A stretch of 64,000 nucleotides of DNA from Clavelina lepadiformis (GCF_947623445.1 NC_135240.1:24366001-24430000); one strand, 5' to 3'. Counted from the first letter of the stretch, positions 11,678 through 25,470 are shown. The notes: generated by a model from the sequence alone, not told the origin. Numbers and translations are program-made.

Positions 11678-13995
11678 GTCAGCAAGCAAATAGCGAAACA
11701 AATTAAAGTTAATACAAATTAATGCTTTAGACAATGAACGAGTGCTACAAAAACCTGTAAATAAAAAGGTTTGCTAAAGATCTAACAGTATTCGACCTTC
11801 GCACCATAACTTCTGCACTGGAATGACTTTTCAATTATTCCTGGATAACTCCACCTTAATAATGAAAAAGCTCCACGTAAGAACATATGCTTGTATATGG
11901 CGATACTAACCGCATCGGAGCCACTTTCACTGAAAGACGATGTTGGATCGAGTTTTAGCTTCACAACTGAAAGCATCCTCGCCCCATAGAGGGCTCATTG
12001 AAAAACCACTTATCTCTCATTCGTTCTTGTTTAGTGGTATCCTTTGACTGCTTTACAACCCTTATTTGTTCAGTTGATGGAAGTATAGTGTTTGTGAGCG
12101 TATTGCGTACTTCTGTGATCAATAACGTAAACACTTGTACGGTCTGCTTGGAGAGGGGTGCTACACCAAATTTGTCGAAACAATGCCTGGAATATTAGAA
12201 GTAGCAAACTACATTGTTTCAAAATTTTGATGTATTCCTACCGCGACACTTTCGCCATCATTGTGTCCTGAAGCAGACAACGGGGAATTTGGTATTTACT
12301 AGAAATTACCGCAGGTGCTTCAACGGAATTTTTCCGGAGAAAATTATGGTTATGTTATGGATATATGGAAAATACCTTCATTTTAAAAATCTTACCTTTT
12401 TCCCGAAATGACAAAAGTGTGTCGGTGTTTGTAGTAAATATATTTGTGTTGTAAACGGCATATGATCCTGTATGGTCACTACTCGAGTCATTTATAGTTT
12501 TTTGAAATCAGCACCTGCTTGTGATAAAAAGCATTTTCGAGCAATTTACCAGATGCACTTTTCATATAAGCAACAAACAATGATAACTTTAAAGTGGTAC
12601 TGCCAGGGTTTGCTTGCGATGGTGAAAGATACATCTTAATACATAATTATTTTACATACTCTGTATAATACGTATAGGTGCTGAGGGCCATTTGTCGTAA
12701 ACATGTTCCTTAGACCTAATAAGCTAAAATAAAGCTAAAATTGCAATTGTATTGACACGTTCAGGTTCTGCGTTCGACAATAAACAACAGCTTGTGTTTT
12801 TGAGATGTGTTTTGGGAGATTCAATCTGCAACGTTGCACCTTCTGCGGGCGATGACTTGACAATTTCACGGACTTCCCGTGCTTCGCAAGGTAAGAGAAC
12901 AAGGTAATGAGCATGATATTAAAGCGGAAACGTCACTCAGTCACTGAACGACCATAGAAAGCGTTTTGAAACGAAAATCGAGACCCTGCTTACTACGCTA
13001 TGCATCGCTTCCAACAACAAATAAAGGAAATCATCCGTAATGCTTATATATTATTATTAGGGTTACGTTATTTACCATAGAATCTGAATGCCTCAGTCGA
13101 GGTAGCCTGCGGCCGCTGTGTAATATTCTTTAAATGGTTGATAATACTATATAGCATTGGGAGTTTACAAAAGGTTTTTGTTAACCTACTAATATTGACG
13201 ATGGTGCTTACAGATGCCTACCATGGTTTCGCATATGTCGTATCGGGTCAAAGTTAGATACACTGTGCAGTATATTAATTGCGTTAATACGTGCGTAACA
13301 GCATTAATTAATTGCAGGAACTGATCGCGTGAGTAATAATTTGGGAATTCGAATGAATTGTCCACGATGGTCATAACGCAGTATGTGTCTCTTGACGTTT
13401 TCAGACCAGACTATTTCCTTGCAAGCATAGGATTTTGCAGAGTCAAATTAAACGAAGTGTACAAACTTTGTCTTTTTTATACTGCGATTTTTAACCATTG
13501 TGGCCGGATTTTTTCAGTCATCTGGATTTACGTTTAATTTAATCAAAAGGAACCGGTATTGAATGTCAACTGCTCAGTAGCTCTCCTTACAGGCCATGAA
13601 GTGCAGCTTTAAGGTATGTAGCATTAACGGCGATATTGTACGTTAGAAACGCAACTATGTTGCATAAACAAGCAATGATTAATTATAGTAAGTAGAAAAG
13701 TCCAAGATTATAGCTTGTAGTACCTGAAACTATGTTTGATTATCTACGCATTCACTGAAAGACTTTTGTTGATTTGAAGATTCTTTTTGCGGACTCGAGG
13801 TTGAGAATGACTTTTGCAAAGTGCCATGAAAATTAAATATATTTATCATAGTTTTTGTTTTAATATAAACTAATTCCGGCAATTGTTTAGGTTAGCAATA
13901 GTCCAAGTTCTAAATGGTCGAGACTGAAGTGAAAAAGCGAAGCCGACACTTTATTAAGAACCTGAAATTTGCTGCATTGACCAAAGTTGTGGTAA
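11678..13995. other. Intergenic region between divergent receptor genes
   Basis: This lies between the minus-strand LDLa receptor and the plus-strand receptor at 13996, so it should hold both promoters. No certain exon was found. A minus-strand frame at 13374-13189 (start MTIVDNSFEF, hydrophobic VLTQLIYCTVYLTLT, then a possible GTAGGC donor after CETM) looks exon-like, but no following exon could be joined to it. Frames at 11782-11976 and 11998-12411 carry no motif. Confidence 0.4.
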
Positions 13996-16073
13996 ATGTA
14001 TTCAACTTCCAGTCCTCACGGGCTATTTGGTACCACAGATGCAATTCACGAAAATTCAACCCATACAGAATGTCAGAGTCGCCGAACACCGACCTTCCTG
14101 GTTTTTTCGGTTTTGCCGACATTATCAATCGTCATAAACGGATTTATTCTCCTAGCTATTGTACTGTATCGCCATAAGTTGCGTCAGAACCACGTGTACT
14201 GTTTGGTTGGAAATACCCTCCTGACAAATATGATCTTTTCTCTGTTAGCTCTGTACCAAATTCTTAACTTGTACTTTGCCCTGGATGGTTACCCGGACAC
14301 AGAAGCCGTCGAAAAGCAGGGAGTCGTTCGAAACGATGCAAGATTATGGTGGGCATTCTACAGGTAAAACGTGTGATACGGTACTTGGTGACTTAAAACA
14401 GGCGTTACTATACCCTTGCTTAAGATGAGCTGACTTAAATTTATGCATGCACTACAAGAAGGGGCGCCATCGTCTCCTTGAACAAAAGGTCGACATCTAA
14501 TGTACATCATAATTTCATAACCTATTACCACAACCTGTCATTGTACCATGCTGTGACAAGTACAACTTAAGTGGGCTTTATATGATTCAAACCTGAATAA
14601 CACCCATTGAAAGTAGTACAGCTTGCCACAATTTTGCCTTATTGGAAAGAGTTTTTGCGATCCCTGCCTGGTCGTGTCTTAAATGAAACCTACTCGGTTT
14701 CTGCAGTGAAGTTTTCATCCTGTTATAAGGATCTTTTCTACCTATAAAGGGAAAGCGTGATGTAACTTTTCGCACAATGTATGTCCACCACTAAATGGCA
14801 GCTTGCGCTGTGAAAATGATCTATCTGATACTTTATTTACTTTCTTTCTTTTTTAATTTAGAGCCATGTTGACGGCGATGTTTCTTGTGATGTGCGGAAA
14901 TATTGGTGTCCTAGTATCGGCCATCAGAGACACCAGCCACGGTCCGTTGCTTTTCGGATCTCGAGCTTTGGAGCTTTTCAATAAAAATCGGATGGATCAC
15001 GGGCGTAAACTTGCTAAAATGCTGTCCGGTTTTGACCGGAAGCGACGTCAAAGACGGACATGGTTTTATATTTTCTTCGTCTGGCTCCTACCTCTATTGT
15101 ACGTCATCAGCGCCCCGCTGGGCTGGAGTTGCGGTTGGTCGTGTATTTGCTTGTCAGGTGGGTGCTTTTGCCTGCAGCCAAAACTTACCACGTAGAATGC
15201 AGCCGAAAAGATCTAAACACATATATCATATACGCCATCGTTTCTACTGGGTAATAAGGAAGCACTGAAAATTTCTGCGGCAATTCCCGATCTAGATCCA
15301 GGCTACAAGCAAGGTTTTATAATAAACTTGTTTTTGTGTAGGTTGTTACCAGCATTCGCAGCTTGACACTTTGTCACATCGACACTGCTCGAGGGTGTGG
15401 CCTCCAATGCGTCACGACTGGTTGTTTGTGGGAGTGACGGCCTGGGTGATATGCGTATTTGTCGTCGTGGCTATCTCCTGGCGAGCCTTTACTGCCACCA
15501 AGCGGCACTTTCAATTCTGTCAGGACAGGTAAGTACTCATGTCAATGCAAGGCCTTGTGCAAACAACTTTTGCAGTGACAGATTATAATATCGCTGAAGG
15601 GTGGTAAACGGGAACACATCTGTCGTGAACCAGAACATTTGTGACGATATTCCACCGGTATCCTACGTTAAAAGTCCACGTCATCGTTCTCTGATGCGGT
15701 CACGTCAAGTTTCGGTAAAATGCAGCGATTTTTGAAAACAGTGATGAACCTTTTATCTTTTGCGACTTATAACAAGATATCTCCTCGAGATCTAGTTATA
15801 AATATACCACTACAGGAGGCTATTACAGTGCATTTGCTACAGGGTCGTACTTTAAGCAGTTTGAGATACCTCATTTGGATCACTGTTCTTTTTGTTGTCT
15901 GCACCTCTCCCGCCATGGTGCTCATGCTGTACGACTTTTTCTCCGACACTAATCCTAGCATGGCGCTTGGAAACGGATGCTTATGCGTCTCTTTTGCGTA
16001 TTGTTGGATTTGTCCATTGCTCTTAACTCGATGCTTACCTGGAATAAGGTGGATACTTGATACTCTTTCATAA
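13996..16073 (+). CDS. Divergent rhodopsin-family GPCR, lysophospholipid/cannabinoid-receptor-like
   Basis: Five plus-strand exons: 13996-14363, 14862-15157, 15342-15528, 15600-15714 and 15816-16073; phases agree and give 407 residues. The ATG at 13996 follows directly on an in-frame TAA. Exon 1 has a short glycosylatable N-terminus (HENSTH) and helices 1-2, exon 2 helices 3-4, exon 3 the second outer loop and helix 5, exon 4 an intracellular loop 3 rich in basic and Ser residues, exon 5 helices 6-7. The helix 4/loop junction APLGWSCGWSCICLSGC recalls the GWNC-CxC pattern of LPA, S1P and cannabinoid receptors, and helix 6 (VLFVVCTSPAMVLMLYDFF) recalls LPA receptors. The DRY site reads AIRDT and NPxxY is absent (CWICPLLLTRCL). 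An alternative acceptor at 15843 is also in phase. The ligand is unknown; it shares helix 3 features with the two receptors at 19.5-25.5 kb. Confidence 0.8.
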
Positions 16074-19000
16074 CTTTTTATTTTGTAGCCTATTATTGTT
16101 ATTTATTTGTTATTTAGGGTATTTATTTAATTATTTACTTTTACCGTCTCAGATCTTTGTTATCGGTAAAGAATTAAACATTGTTAAATAACATCCAATT
16201 GAGGTCGTTGGTCGTTGCCAAACTGTTACAATTTATGAATGTGTGTAATAATAATCCTCAATTTTATAAACGTTTATACTATAGTATATTTTTAACAGAT
16301 CAGCTATTAGCAGCCTTCTTTTGAAGATATGTAAAGGTGGGGTAAAGACGCAACAGAGGAGCATTGTGTCTCAAGTCCAAAGTACAAGCGAAAACGTGTG
16401 ATATAGTGGTCAGTGTTTGCTTAGAAAGAAGAATACTTTTACAGTGGTGCTGTCTCAGAAGCTAAAAAAAATGTGAAGAGTTTGCACATGCTTGTGATTG
16501 CCACATATCGTTAAATTTTGCACTCATGCTGCACCACTCAGCCATTTTGGGGTATAACACAGCTCCGTTTAGAGAACTGTTGGTTCTGCTCCATGTTCAG
16601 GGATCAGCAACCTTTTTGTTCATGCTCTCACAGCAGCGTTATGAATAAATGAGTAGCCAAATACTCAGCAGCCATTTTTGTGGCAAAATCAGGTTACGCT
16701 TTTCCATATTTGTGATGGGCTGAAAAATTTACTGTGTTTCACAACGTACTGGTCTTCGATGAAGTTGTGTTGTTTCAAAGTTTACTTTGCTTGTTTCAAA
16801 ACCTGTACATGGCTGTACATCTCTACTTTTCGTACATGTTTTATGGAAATAAATAAGTGCGTTGTTTGTTTGTATTGCATTCTTTTATATATTTTTCGTA
16901 AAATTATTAAAGTAACGACTCGTTCCATTTGTACCCAGTGTGAATTTTTTCGACTGACGTTGATCACGGTATATATCTTTTTCACAAATTTACATGTTTT
17001 TGTCACAAGATGTCAGGCAGAAATATCTCTGTAACGCAGTGCCACAATCCTTTCCACCTCCGGGCAAAAGCACTGATTAATTTAACTACTTCTTGCCTGT
17101 GTGTTGTAGCAAGTAATTTTGAGCGATAGAAGACAATCTGTTGTAGTAATCTTCAGGTCTGATCGAACCAGCAATAGAAAAATCCGGTAACATATTTCAG
17201 TATTACCTGCTATTTTTATTTTCTGTTAACCTGAGTCCTGAGGTGGTTTGAATAATCTATTTGTGAAAGTAATATTTATATAGGCCTACACAAAGGTGGA
17301 TAATGGCCATTGTTCGCAGTGCTCAAAAATATGTGTGGAGCATATTTGAAATTAAGTTTATCTCATAAGTCGCGGTTATAAGCATACTGTTAGCAGTTCA
17401 GGTTTTCAATAGAGATCATCTTTGAACCTTTTCTCTTGATTTCTTCCGTTGGCAAACAACCATACAGCAGCCAGCAGTGTGTCTCCTGCTTTCCATTTTT
17501 CCAAGTCGAAACCACTTCAGTTTCATGCCGGCTATGGTGCATGATCTTAGTATGCAGCATGTTTTCAGGGAAACTGAAGTCATTTTTAACCTACTTTCTT
17601 GGAAAGGATGAAAATACGCTGATTCCGAAAATATAAACGAAGTTTCTCTCTTTTTTCGTTAATGAGTCATTGGTAAAACCGTTTTCAAAATCCTGTACAA
17701 AGAGCGGATGTGACGTCACCAGGGTTGTTGATATTCGAGCATGCTTCAAGCGCTTCATCGATGAATGGGAACTTGCTGTTGCAAGACTCGTTTCGGTGAA
17801 TGTATTTTTCGTCCGACACGTTTTCGTGTCGGACATTTTTTAAGTATTTTTTCAGTAATGAATGATTGACAAATAATTATAAAAGGCGTTTTTAATTAAA
17901 CAGTATTATTTGTATGTGCATTGTGTGGCTTTAGCTCTAAGTAGTCTAAGCCTAGCGCTCAGACGCTAAATACAGTTTTATTTGGCTTTCAGCTTTTCAA
18001 TAATGTTCATAAAGGCCAACTTTTAGGTTTAACCAATTCCTGGAATACAATTACGGGGTGTGCATCGAGTAGAAGTAATGGCCTTTCGATCTTCAAAAAA
18101 GTAACTATTCTTGCCCTTCACTGTCGAAAAACGTAGAAATGTGTTGTCACCAAACCAAATGAACTGAATATTGTTTTGTCATTCCTCGTCCACAAGGAGC
18201 TTCTCATCCAGCGTTGTGCTGCTCGCGAAAGCACTTTGTGGTGTTGGGTTGACATGTTTTTTGTCTTAAAGCAAATTAGGTTCTAAATAAAGAACTTAGA
18301 TTCATGAGGAAGGTTATCATATGCAATCTACATAAAATAAAGTTCATGCACCAGGGTTTTGAAGATAACATGCAAAATTGGATTTACATGCAATCAACTG
18401 CATGACTGCAAAAATTCAAATTTCTTTGACGCACTTCATGCATCTAAATCCGTTACGAAACTACCTCACAGCATGGCACATGGCACACAACACACACATT
18501 GCCAGGCTAATTTACAAACAAATGGCCGAGTAATTAAAACGCTTTTCTTAACATTCTTCCTGTGTATATTGGTATGATGACACCCATTTGCAGGTTTTGT
18601 TCCTAAACTCAACACCACGAGGCGATTGATGCAGGGGATTACTCTCGAGTCCATTGCCTACAAATTGTTAGGACAGGTTTCAATACGATCAGTAGCTTTT
18701 AGACATCCGTGAGCATGAGTTTTTAGTAGATTAATTTCTTTCCCAATATGTATAACTTTTATCCGTCTGTTAGTTTATTTGTGGCAATGTTTATATCCTG
18801 TAGCTTATCTCTAAAAAAACTCATTATTATCATTAAAAAGATCGCGCGACTGATCTTTCTTTGACCTGGCAATATTGGATTTTTTGTCACGCAGTCTGCG
18901 AATCGTCTATATGTGATTGTGTATAGAATACGAATATATATATATAGAATCATGCCTAATCTCGCCTTGTTTTTGTGCATTTTCTTGTAATTGATGAACG

Positions 19001-19543
19001 ACAAACAATTCACGTCGAAAAGAAACAATTGCGCAGCTATGTTACCAGAGACTTGAAATTATTGTTTGTGATTCGGTTAGATCCTTCTGTTTATTTAAAT
19101 CTCCATCAATACTTTGCATACTTTTAAAAAGTTAATCTTTTATACAGGACAACGCAACTGTATCATGCATGGTTTATGCAAATTTCCTAAAATAAGAAAA
19201 TGAGGCTACTTTTTGTACGTGGAGAAGTCATTCTAATGAAGTTCAATTTTATTAATGTTCTGTTTAATTCTCAAACAACATCAACATAAAATTCAAAAAA
19301 CGCCTCACAGTACATTTGTTTATACAAATTTATAATTATAGCAATATGACTTCCGAATATATGATGAGTAGTGAATAAAAAATTAATCAATACAATTAAA
19401 TGAAACACTATAATCGATATAGAACAGCTTGGTAAAAACGTTTTGTAAAATAGCTTTAAAATTTCTTTATTTTCATGCAAAAAGTTGTCCAATAAACATA
19501 CGCCATAGTATAGTATTGTTTTGGCATTGGATACAAGAAAATG
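16074..19543. other. Long non-coding region
   Basis: AT-rich, without a supportable gene. The 118-codon plus-strand frame at 16678-17034 is Phe/Cys/Thr-rich and mirrored by a long antisense frame, typical of low-complexity AT-rich DNA. A perfect hairpin lies at 17811-17834 (separate entry). A sequence near 16600 (cagggatcagcaacc) resembles a hAT transposon end, but no partner end was found. Confidence 0.4.
17811..17834. repeat. Perfect 10-bp inverted repeat with TTTT loop
   Basis: The arms gtccgacacg and cgtgtcggac are exact reverse complements separated by four T, and the right arm is followed by a run of T. It could be the tip of a foldback or MITE-type element or an RNA hairpin. No wider inverted repeat was seen around it. 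Confidence 0.6.
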
Positions 19544-21580
19544 TCAAGTTACATAATTGTATCTACTACAAGACAGTATAACAAAACACAGCTTTTTAAC
19601 GGATCGTTTAAGACCAGGTGTAACACAACATGTTATTATTGATAACAACATTTCTATTTCGAGTGATATCCAGTACATAATAGTCAGAAAGCCAATTGAA
19701 AAATAATTCAAACTTTGTGGGTCAATAGCAATAACTAACGAAGGTATGCATATAAATCCATAACCAATCACAAAAGCGATTGATAAAATGAAAAGATATA
19801 TTAAATTCTTCCTAACACTTTCAAGAAAAATGCTGCCTGATTGATCTTTCAAGTTAAACTGCTTTGGAAATTTTGTTAGAATTTTGCTAGAATTTTCATT
19901 GGAAATAGGTTTTGAAGTCTCAAGATCAAGGGAATTCTGCTCATCTTTGTCTGGCTCCTCCTCGCCGTTTGGACTTGTAATTTCTAATACATGATCATCT
20001 GAATCATCTTTGTGCTTGTAAGAGACTCTGAGAGCGTTTTTCCTTTGAAGTTTGAAGTGTTGGAAATCTTTGCAGGAAAGTATCAGAATGCATCCAAGAA
20101 CTATTGCGAAAACCAGCCAAATTACTACTCCAACTATGACAGCATAGTTCGTCATTGGAATCAAGAGTTGGTGGCAACCTGTACCGAAGTCAAAACAGAA
20201 GCAGAAAATTTTAGCAATTTTAGTTTTGCGTATGTAACTTATTTTAAAATTTTATTTTTGACCTATATCTCGTTCCTTGTTTTAATTCTTACGGCAAAGT
20301 AACAACTTTAGTTTTCAGTGAAGTATATTTATTACTTTCTATCGGAGGGCAAACCGCCAGTGACGTATCAAGAGGAAGGTAGTTAAACACACAGTGGCAG
20401 GTGAAAACACAATTATTCCCCATCAAGACAACGACTACCGCACCAAGAATAGGTATCAACCATGACAAGAATATACACCATAGGGCAACTGCTCGAGGTC
20501 TTGTCTTGAGGCAGACAAGGAAGCTATTTGAATAAACAAATCAGTTTTACGCTGTTTTATTTTGAAGAGATAGAGCAAATACTGCGAGCGTTTTAGAAAA
20601 CTGGACCCTCTTTTATAGGCTTTCATTTAACCTACTATTATACCTTTTGTGCTATAGAGCCTATATACTGTACTATATACTTTCTATATAATATGGAATC
20701 CCTATGGTTATAAAAAAATATGAAGGGATCTGTACTTGCAAATTCCTCTGCAGATTTCTGCATGTTCCTGAACTGAAGATCTTCCTTGTCCCGATCTTGA
20801 GTTATTAATTTGGAAGATATTTATCCGCAAAGAATTGACCAGAAGACACATTGCAGCAGTAATAACTTTTCAAAAAAGATGTTAAAAATACTATACGAGT
20901 TTTTTTTTTAACTTTAAATACGCTTACGTTGAACATAAACTAAACAACTACGTAGCACTTTCAAGCAGTGTATATGCTTCTAAAATCAAATAAAGTGTTA
21001 AAATAAATTCCACAAACTTTACTTTTATCTTTATTTAATGAAACAAACGCCAGTTTCTTGTTTCTAAAGTTTTGCTAGCATTTACTAATAAAACTCTTTT
21101 ACTCACCTAGAAAAAGCATAAGGTTTAATACGGCCACCGCGTACCAAAGCATCAACAAGGACTCATTCTTGTAAAGGTGGTAATGGATTTTTTTTCGGTT
21201 AAGATGATTGTAAGCTGCAACTGTTTCCTCGTTGAAAAACCAAGAAAAGTTTGAGAATATTCTTATCAAGCCTGCCATGAAGTTGGCAACAATTAAGTTT
21301 GTCGCGTAGATATTTGTAGGTTTTTGACGAAAATGTTTTCTGTAAATGGAGTTAAAATAAGCCTAATGAAAATCCCAACGCAATTTACGCTGTTTTCTTA
21401 AAATAAGCATAAGTTAATGTGATGGTCTTACCCATAAATCAGAATTGATAACAAAATGAAAATATGCATAGCAACAGAAATAGATGCAAATGCCGCTTCT
21501 ACATAACGATATACTGATTTATCTTGCTGGCATAGGGAGCCATCACTGGAATTTGTCTGATTCTGGCTGCTATTCATCAT
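19544..21580 (-). CDS. Divergent rhodopsin-family GPCR, tandem copy A
   Basis: Five minus-strand exons: 21580-21432, 21339-21107, 20865-20736, 20523-20336 and 20178-19544, joining in phases 2, 1, 2, 1; 444 residues. The N-terminus has clustered N-glycosylation sites (MMNSSQNQTNSS). Helix 1 is in exon 1, helix 2 (NIYATNLIVANFMAGL) in exon 2, helix 3 (VITAAMCLLVNSLRIN) in exon 3, helix 4 and a Cys-rich outer loop (NNCVFTCHCVFNY) in exon 4, helices 5-7 in exon 5. A long, acidic and polar intracellular loop 3 of about 90 residues separates helix 5 from helix 6. Neither DRY nor NPxxY is present. The same exon plan and motifs occur in copy B at 23.1-25.5 kb. Two ATG codons stand side by side at the start; the first is used here. 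Presumed plasma-membrane receptor, ligand unknown. Confidence 0.82.
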
Positions 21581-23113
21581 TTTGTTGTTGTTGATATTTC
21601 TGATAGATTAAAACTGAAAGCCTAAAAATAAAAAATTAAATTAAGTCAAAAATATCAGTTGTTTGATTACCCCGTTACATTTGTTGTTACGGGTAATTTT
21701 GTATTTAATATCAAATGAGGTACATGTTCAACACAAAGCAAACGTTGATGTTATGAAATAAGGTTATATTTGTTTGCAAAGGAAAAACGACGTCACATAT
21801 CGCTAATATATTCATCTGCTACAATCTCATCCAAAGAAATATTCGAATGTTTTCGATATAGTTATTCCTAAAACATGGTTTTACTCAATAGTTACGAAAG
21901 TTGCCATACTGAGACAAAAATAAACCCAACCATTAAATTAAAAGTTATTTTATCGCATGCTTTCTGAATAACTCATTATTTATACCAAATCACTCTTCGG
22001 TACAAAATAATTACAAAATTTTTTTCATCTACAATTATTTGTGCAAATTTAGTAGAAGTTTTCTTCAACCTTTCAAGAAATCGTAACTCTCGCTTCAAGA
22101 CGCTGACGACTATGCTTACATCAATGTAGTTACGACGGCTGTTCGCAACAACACTAGTCGTCTATTTATTTCTCCACGGAGCTTTGTACAGACCCTTATA
22201 AAGGCATCACTGATCGCCCTGTTTTAGCAAACTACAGCAACCAATAAATGTAGCCTATATTTGCATGACCGGGCGATAAACAATACTTACGAAAGCTGAA
22301 AAACTGTGATAATAATACCCGGAACTTTGGTTATTCACTGCTTGCTTTAATTGCTCACTATAATTATGAAAGCATAAAGCATGGACTCTTTTCCGTTCGG
22401 AATTAATATTAGATTAATATATATCACTTATATATTTCTCTTGATTACTTTTCATTGTTTGTATTTTGTTAACAAAACTGGTTAAATCATTTTAGTGTAA
22501 ACTATGCTGGTAAAACCGCCCCCAAAAGTGATCTGGAAGTGAGCGGAAAAAGAGCACGATCATATATACTTGTATATCAATCGACTAACCGCACTATAAC
22601 GATAAACAGCAGAAACCTTTTGCTGGGACATCCGTCGTCCGCTCTTACGCCAGCGACCATATACACTACTCGTTACAATGTTTTTTACAAATAAAAAATT
22701 TCAGTAAGCTCCAACGGAAGAGTATATCTTTTCGAAAAAAGTTAAGGCTACAACATATGCACAGTATGATGCGAAATAAAAATACAGTACACGACTGCTG
22801 TTCACAACAATATGCAAAAATGAACTTTTACGATCAATAAGACACAAGAATGTGGAAAAATTTCCGCTTTACCGTCGCCCGATATAAACGAGACCTTAAA
22901 CATTTTGAACAGAAATCTACAAGACGTAACTAAAAACACAATAATATCTGCTGATCTTAAACACCCCGGATTTTCTTGAACATGACGCAGAGTGAAAAAC
23001 GATACAAAATAGATGAGCCGACCACAAGGCGTTGCTAGGAACACGCTGTAAAAAATTTAACAGTTCGTCAGTTTTAATTCTATACATAGTATACGAGAAA
23101 CTGAATCACGCTT
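21581..23113. other. Intergenic region between tandem receptors A and B
   Basis: No gene seen. The 80-codon minus-strand frame at 22802-23044 shows no family motif. The part next to 21580 should include the promoter of copy A; the part next to 23114 is the 3' flank of copy B. Confidence 0.4.
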
Positions 23114-25470
23114 TTAACGCCTTTTAAGGCAAGAGCAGGAAATACAAGCATAAATGGAGATCAGCATTTTTGACACGGCCCTTCGAAGGCGATTGGAGCC
23201 ATAGCAGACTATGATGGATATTATAGTCTCAATCACAATTGAAGTTGTGTACATCGGAATAAGCAGTGCGTCGTTGATGTTCCCCACGCCTTGTGAATAA
23301 ACGGCAATTATAAGTGAAGGGATGCTCACCAGACCAGAACCTACGATGAAGAGGACAGATAAGGCGGAAAGATAAATGATGTTCTTCTTGACACTTTTCA
23401 AGAAAATGCTGCTAGTTTCAGCTCCTAAACCAGAATCGTCACTGCAAGTGGCCGAATCCGTTGAAATCAGGCCCGGCAATGAATTGGGATTGTTTGGTTC
23501 AGTGTGTTCCAGTTGAATTTTATTTGGGTCTTGTTCTGACTCGGAAAACATGGAATTTCCGAAATGAGTCTCCTTCGAATTCTTGTAAGAGGAAACAGCC
23601 GTTGCCCTTTTAGCCGTAAGGTGGCGCAAGTCTATCAAGGAACGCACCAGGAAGTAGATGAGAATGAGAACAAAGAGCATCCAAATTGAAACTTGAACTA
23701 TGACGACACGGTTTGTCATAGGGGTCCAGAACATATGACAGCCTAAACACGATAAATGTTTAAAACTTTTAAAATCAACGGGGTGATAATTTTACATACA
23801 GAAACGGTAAATTCAAATTCAAAAATTAGCATAATTTACCAGTACTTTTTGAGCTTTGGCCCACGTTATAAGAAGCGTGACATTATCACCAAATATTTTC
23901 TGATTAATAAGGTTTATCATACATCTTGAGTAGGGTCTTGTTTTTAATTCATTAAATTTATCAGTGATTTTTCTCATTTTATTTTCAACAGTTTAGGCCT
24001 ATATGTACACTTGGTTGACAGGTGGTGGCAACCATGGGCGTCTAATTTTACTTTAGTCATTACTTTACAATTAATCTGTAAACAAACGCTTGTTTTCGAA
24101 ACATATTGCTCTTTCAAGAAATATACCCTGAGATGTTGGACAAGCAGGTCTTTGATCAGATGGAACGTAGTCAAACACGCAATCACATTTGCGAATACAA
24201 CCTCCAGTAGATGCAGACAAGAGCGCGATTAAAATAGGCAAACACCAGGACATCACAATAAGGCAAGTGGCGTAAGTGCGCGGGTTATTTCTGAGCCATT
24301 GCTTGTAGCTAAAAAGGCAATCAGAAGTTGAGTCTTCAAAACAGAAGGAAAATTTCCAACGTTGATTACAGTAATTTAAAACACCAACAGCTACAGCACC
24401 AAAAAAAATATTAAAAAGTTCAAATACAACAGTTGTGTTGATAATTTTATACAATAGTCTAATAAACGCGAAGCATAGGCTTGTTATAGAAACATTATAC
24501 AGTAGATGTCTATCAATTTTACTTACCGGCTAACGCAACCAGTAGATGACTGTTCACCAAATACATTGGAGGGTCTTCTCAGTCCGGCAACCATCTCATG
24601 AATACGGAAGAGGTTATCTCGGAGCGACATGATCACGAGAGATATTCCAGCAGTGACAACTTTGTAGGAGAAAAGATTTTAAAAAACTGTGCTGGGATAT
24701 GTTTCAAAAACGCGTTCAGTGTACAAAACACACTTTGAATTTACAGTTGCTCAACCATATAGTTATTGTTAACATCCATTCTCACCGAGAAATAATATCA
24801 GAACCACGACGTTTGAAAAGAGCCATGTGAACTGTAGGGCTAGTCCGGTTTGGTTGTTATAGCGATCGTCAGGAAATGGAACTTGTATATCTTCGAAATG
24901 TTTTGACCAGTTTGAAAATACTCGGCTGACTGCTGAAAGGAAGTTGGCGACGATCAGATTAACCGCGTATATGTTTACCAAATTTTGTCGGAGGTTCTTC
25001 CTGCAAAAAGTTTATAGGTGTTTCATTTAAGTCACTCTGAAGCAGACCCTGACAAATCTTACCCGTGAAACGCAAATGCTGCACAAATGAAGAAGTGGCA
25101 TATGACCGAAATAACGGCGACCACCAGTTCAACTGTACGAAATATTCTTGTGTCCTTCTGGCAATAAAGAATTTCTTCGCTGCCATTGGTCGTTCTGTTT
25201 TTATATGAATTAAAAGCAGGTATGTATAAGTTTGTAAAACTGTCAACGCAGTTAAAAGAATAATCGATTATCGATTTAATAATTAATTTACCAATTTTAC
25301 AAAAACGTTATTACAGAGTATCCATATCGTTAGGTGAACTTTAAACAAAGCATATAGGAATAGATAAAAAGTACAAACTGTGGGCTACATTGCAAAGTTA
25401 CAAAACAGTAATTTTACCCAGTGTATGAGCTCTGTTCTGTCAATATGGCTAAAGTAGAAAGAATTTTCAT
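23114..25470 (-). CDS. Divergent rhodopsin-family GPCR, tandem copy B
   Basis: Minus-strand exons 25000-24786, 24659-24527, 24308-24127 and 23742-23114 are well supported; before them 25239-25063 encodes helix 1 (TVELVVAVISVICHFFI) and a possible first exon 25470-25418 supplies an ATG and joins in phase, giving about 462 residues. The first exon is tentative because exon 2 has no in-frame ATG of its own. The introns shared with copy A fall at the same positions and in the same phases (2, 1, 2, 1); motifs match too: NIYAVNLIVANFLSAVSRVFSN, VVTAGISLVIMSLRDN, GGCIRKCDCVFDY and PMTNRVVIVQVSIW. Intracellular loop 3 is again long and rich in Ser, Asp and Glu. DRY and NPxxY are absent. The pair arose by tandem duplication; sequence divergence is large, so the event is old. 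Confidence 0.78.

Noticed and set aside
13189-13374. Single exon of a further receptor gene on the minus strand
   Set aside because: It has a hydrophobic segment and a possible donor, but no following exon in phase could be identified, so it is only mentioned in the intergenic entry.
16598-16640. hAT-like terminus cagggatcagcaacc
   Set aside because: No opposite terminus or target duplication could be found within the following kilobases.
16678-17034. 118-codon plus-strand open frame as a gene
   Set aside because: Low-complexity Phe/Cys/Thr/Ile composition, a long antisense frame over the same bases, and no domain or splice context.
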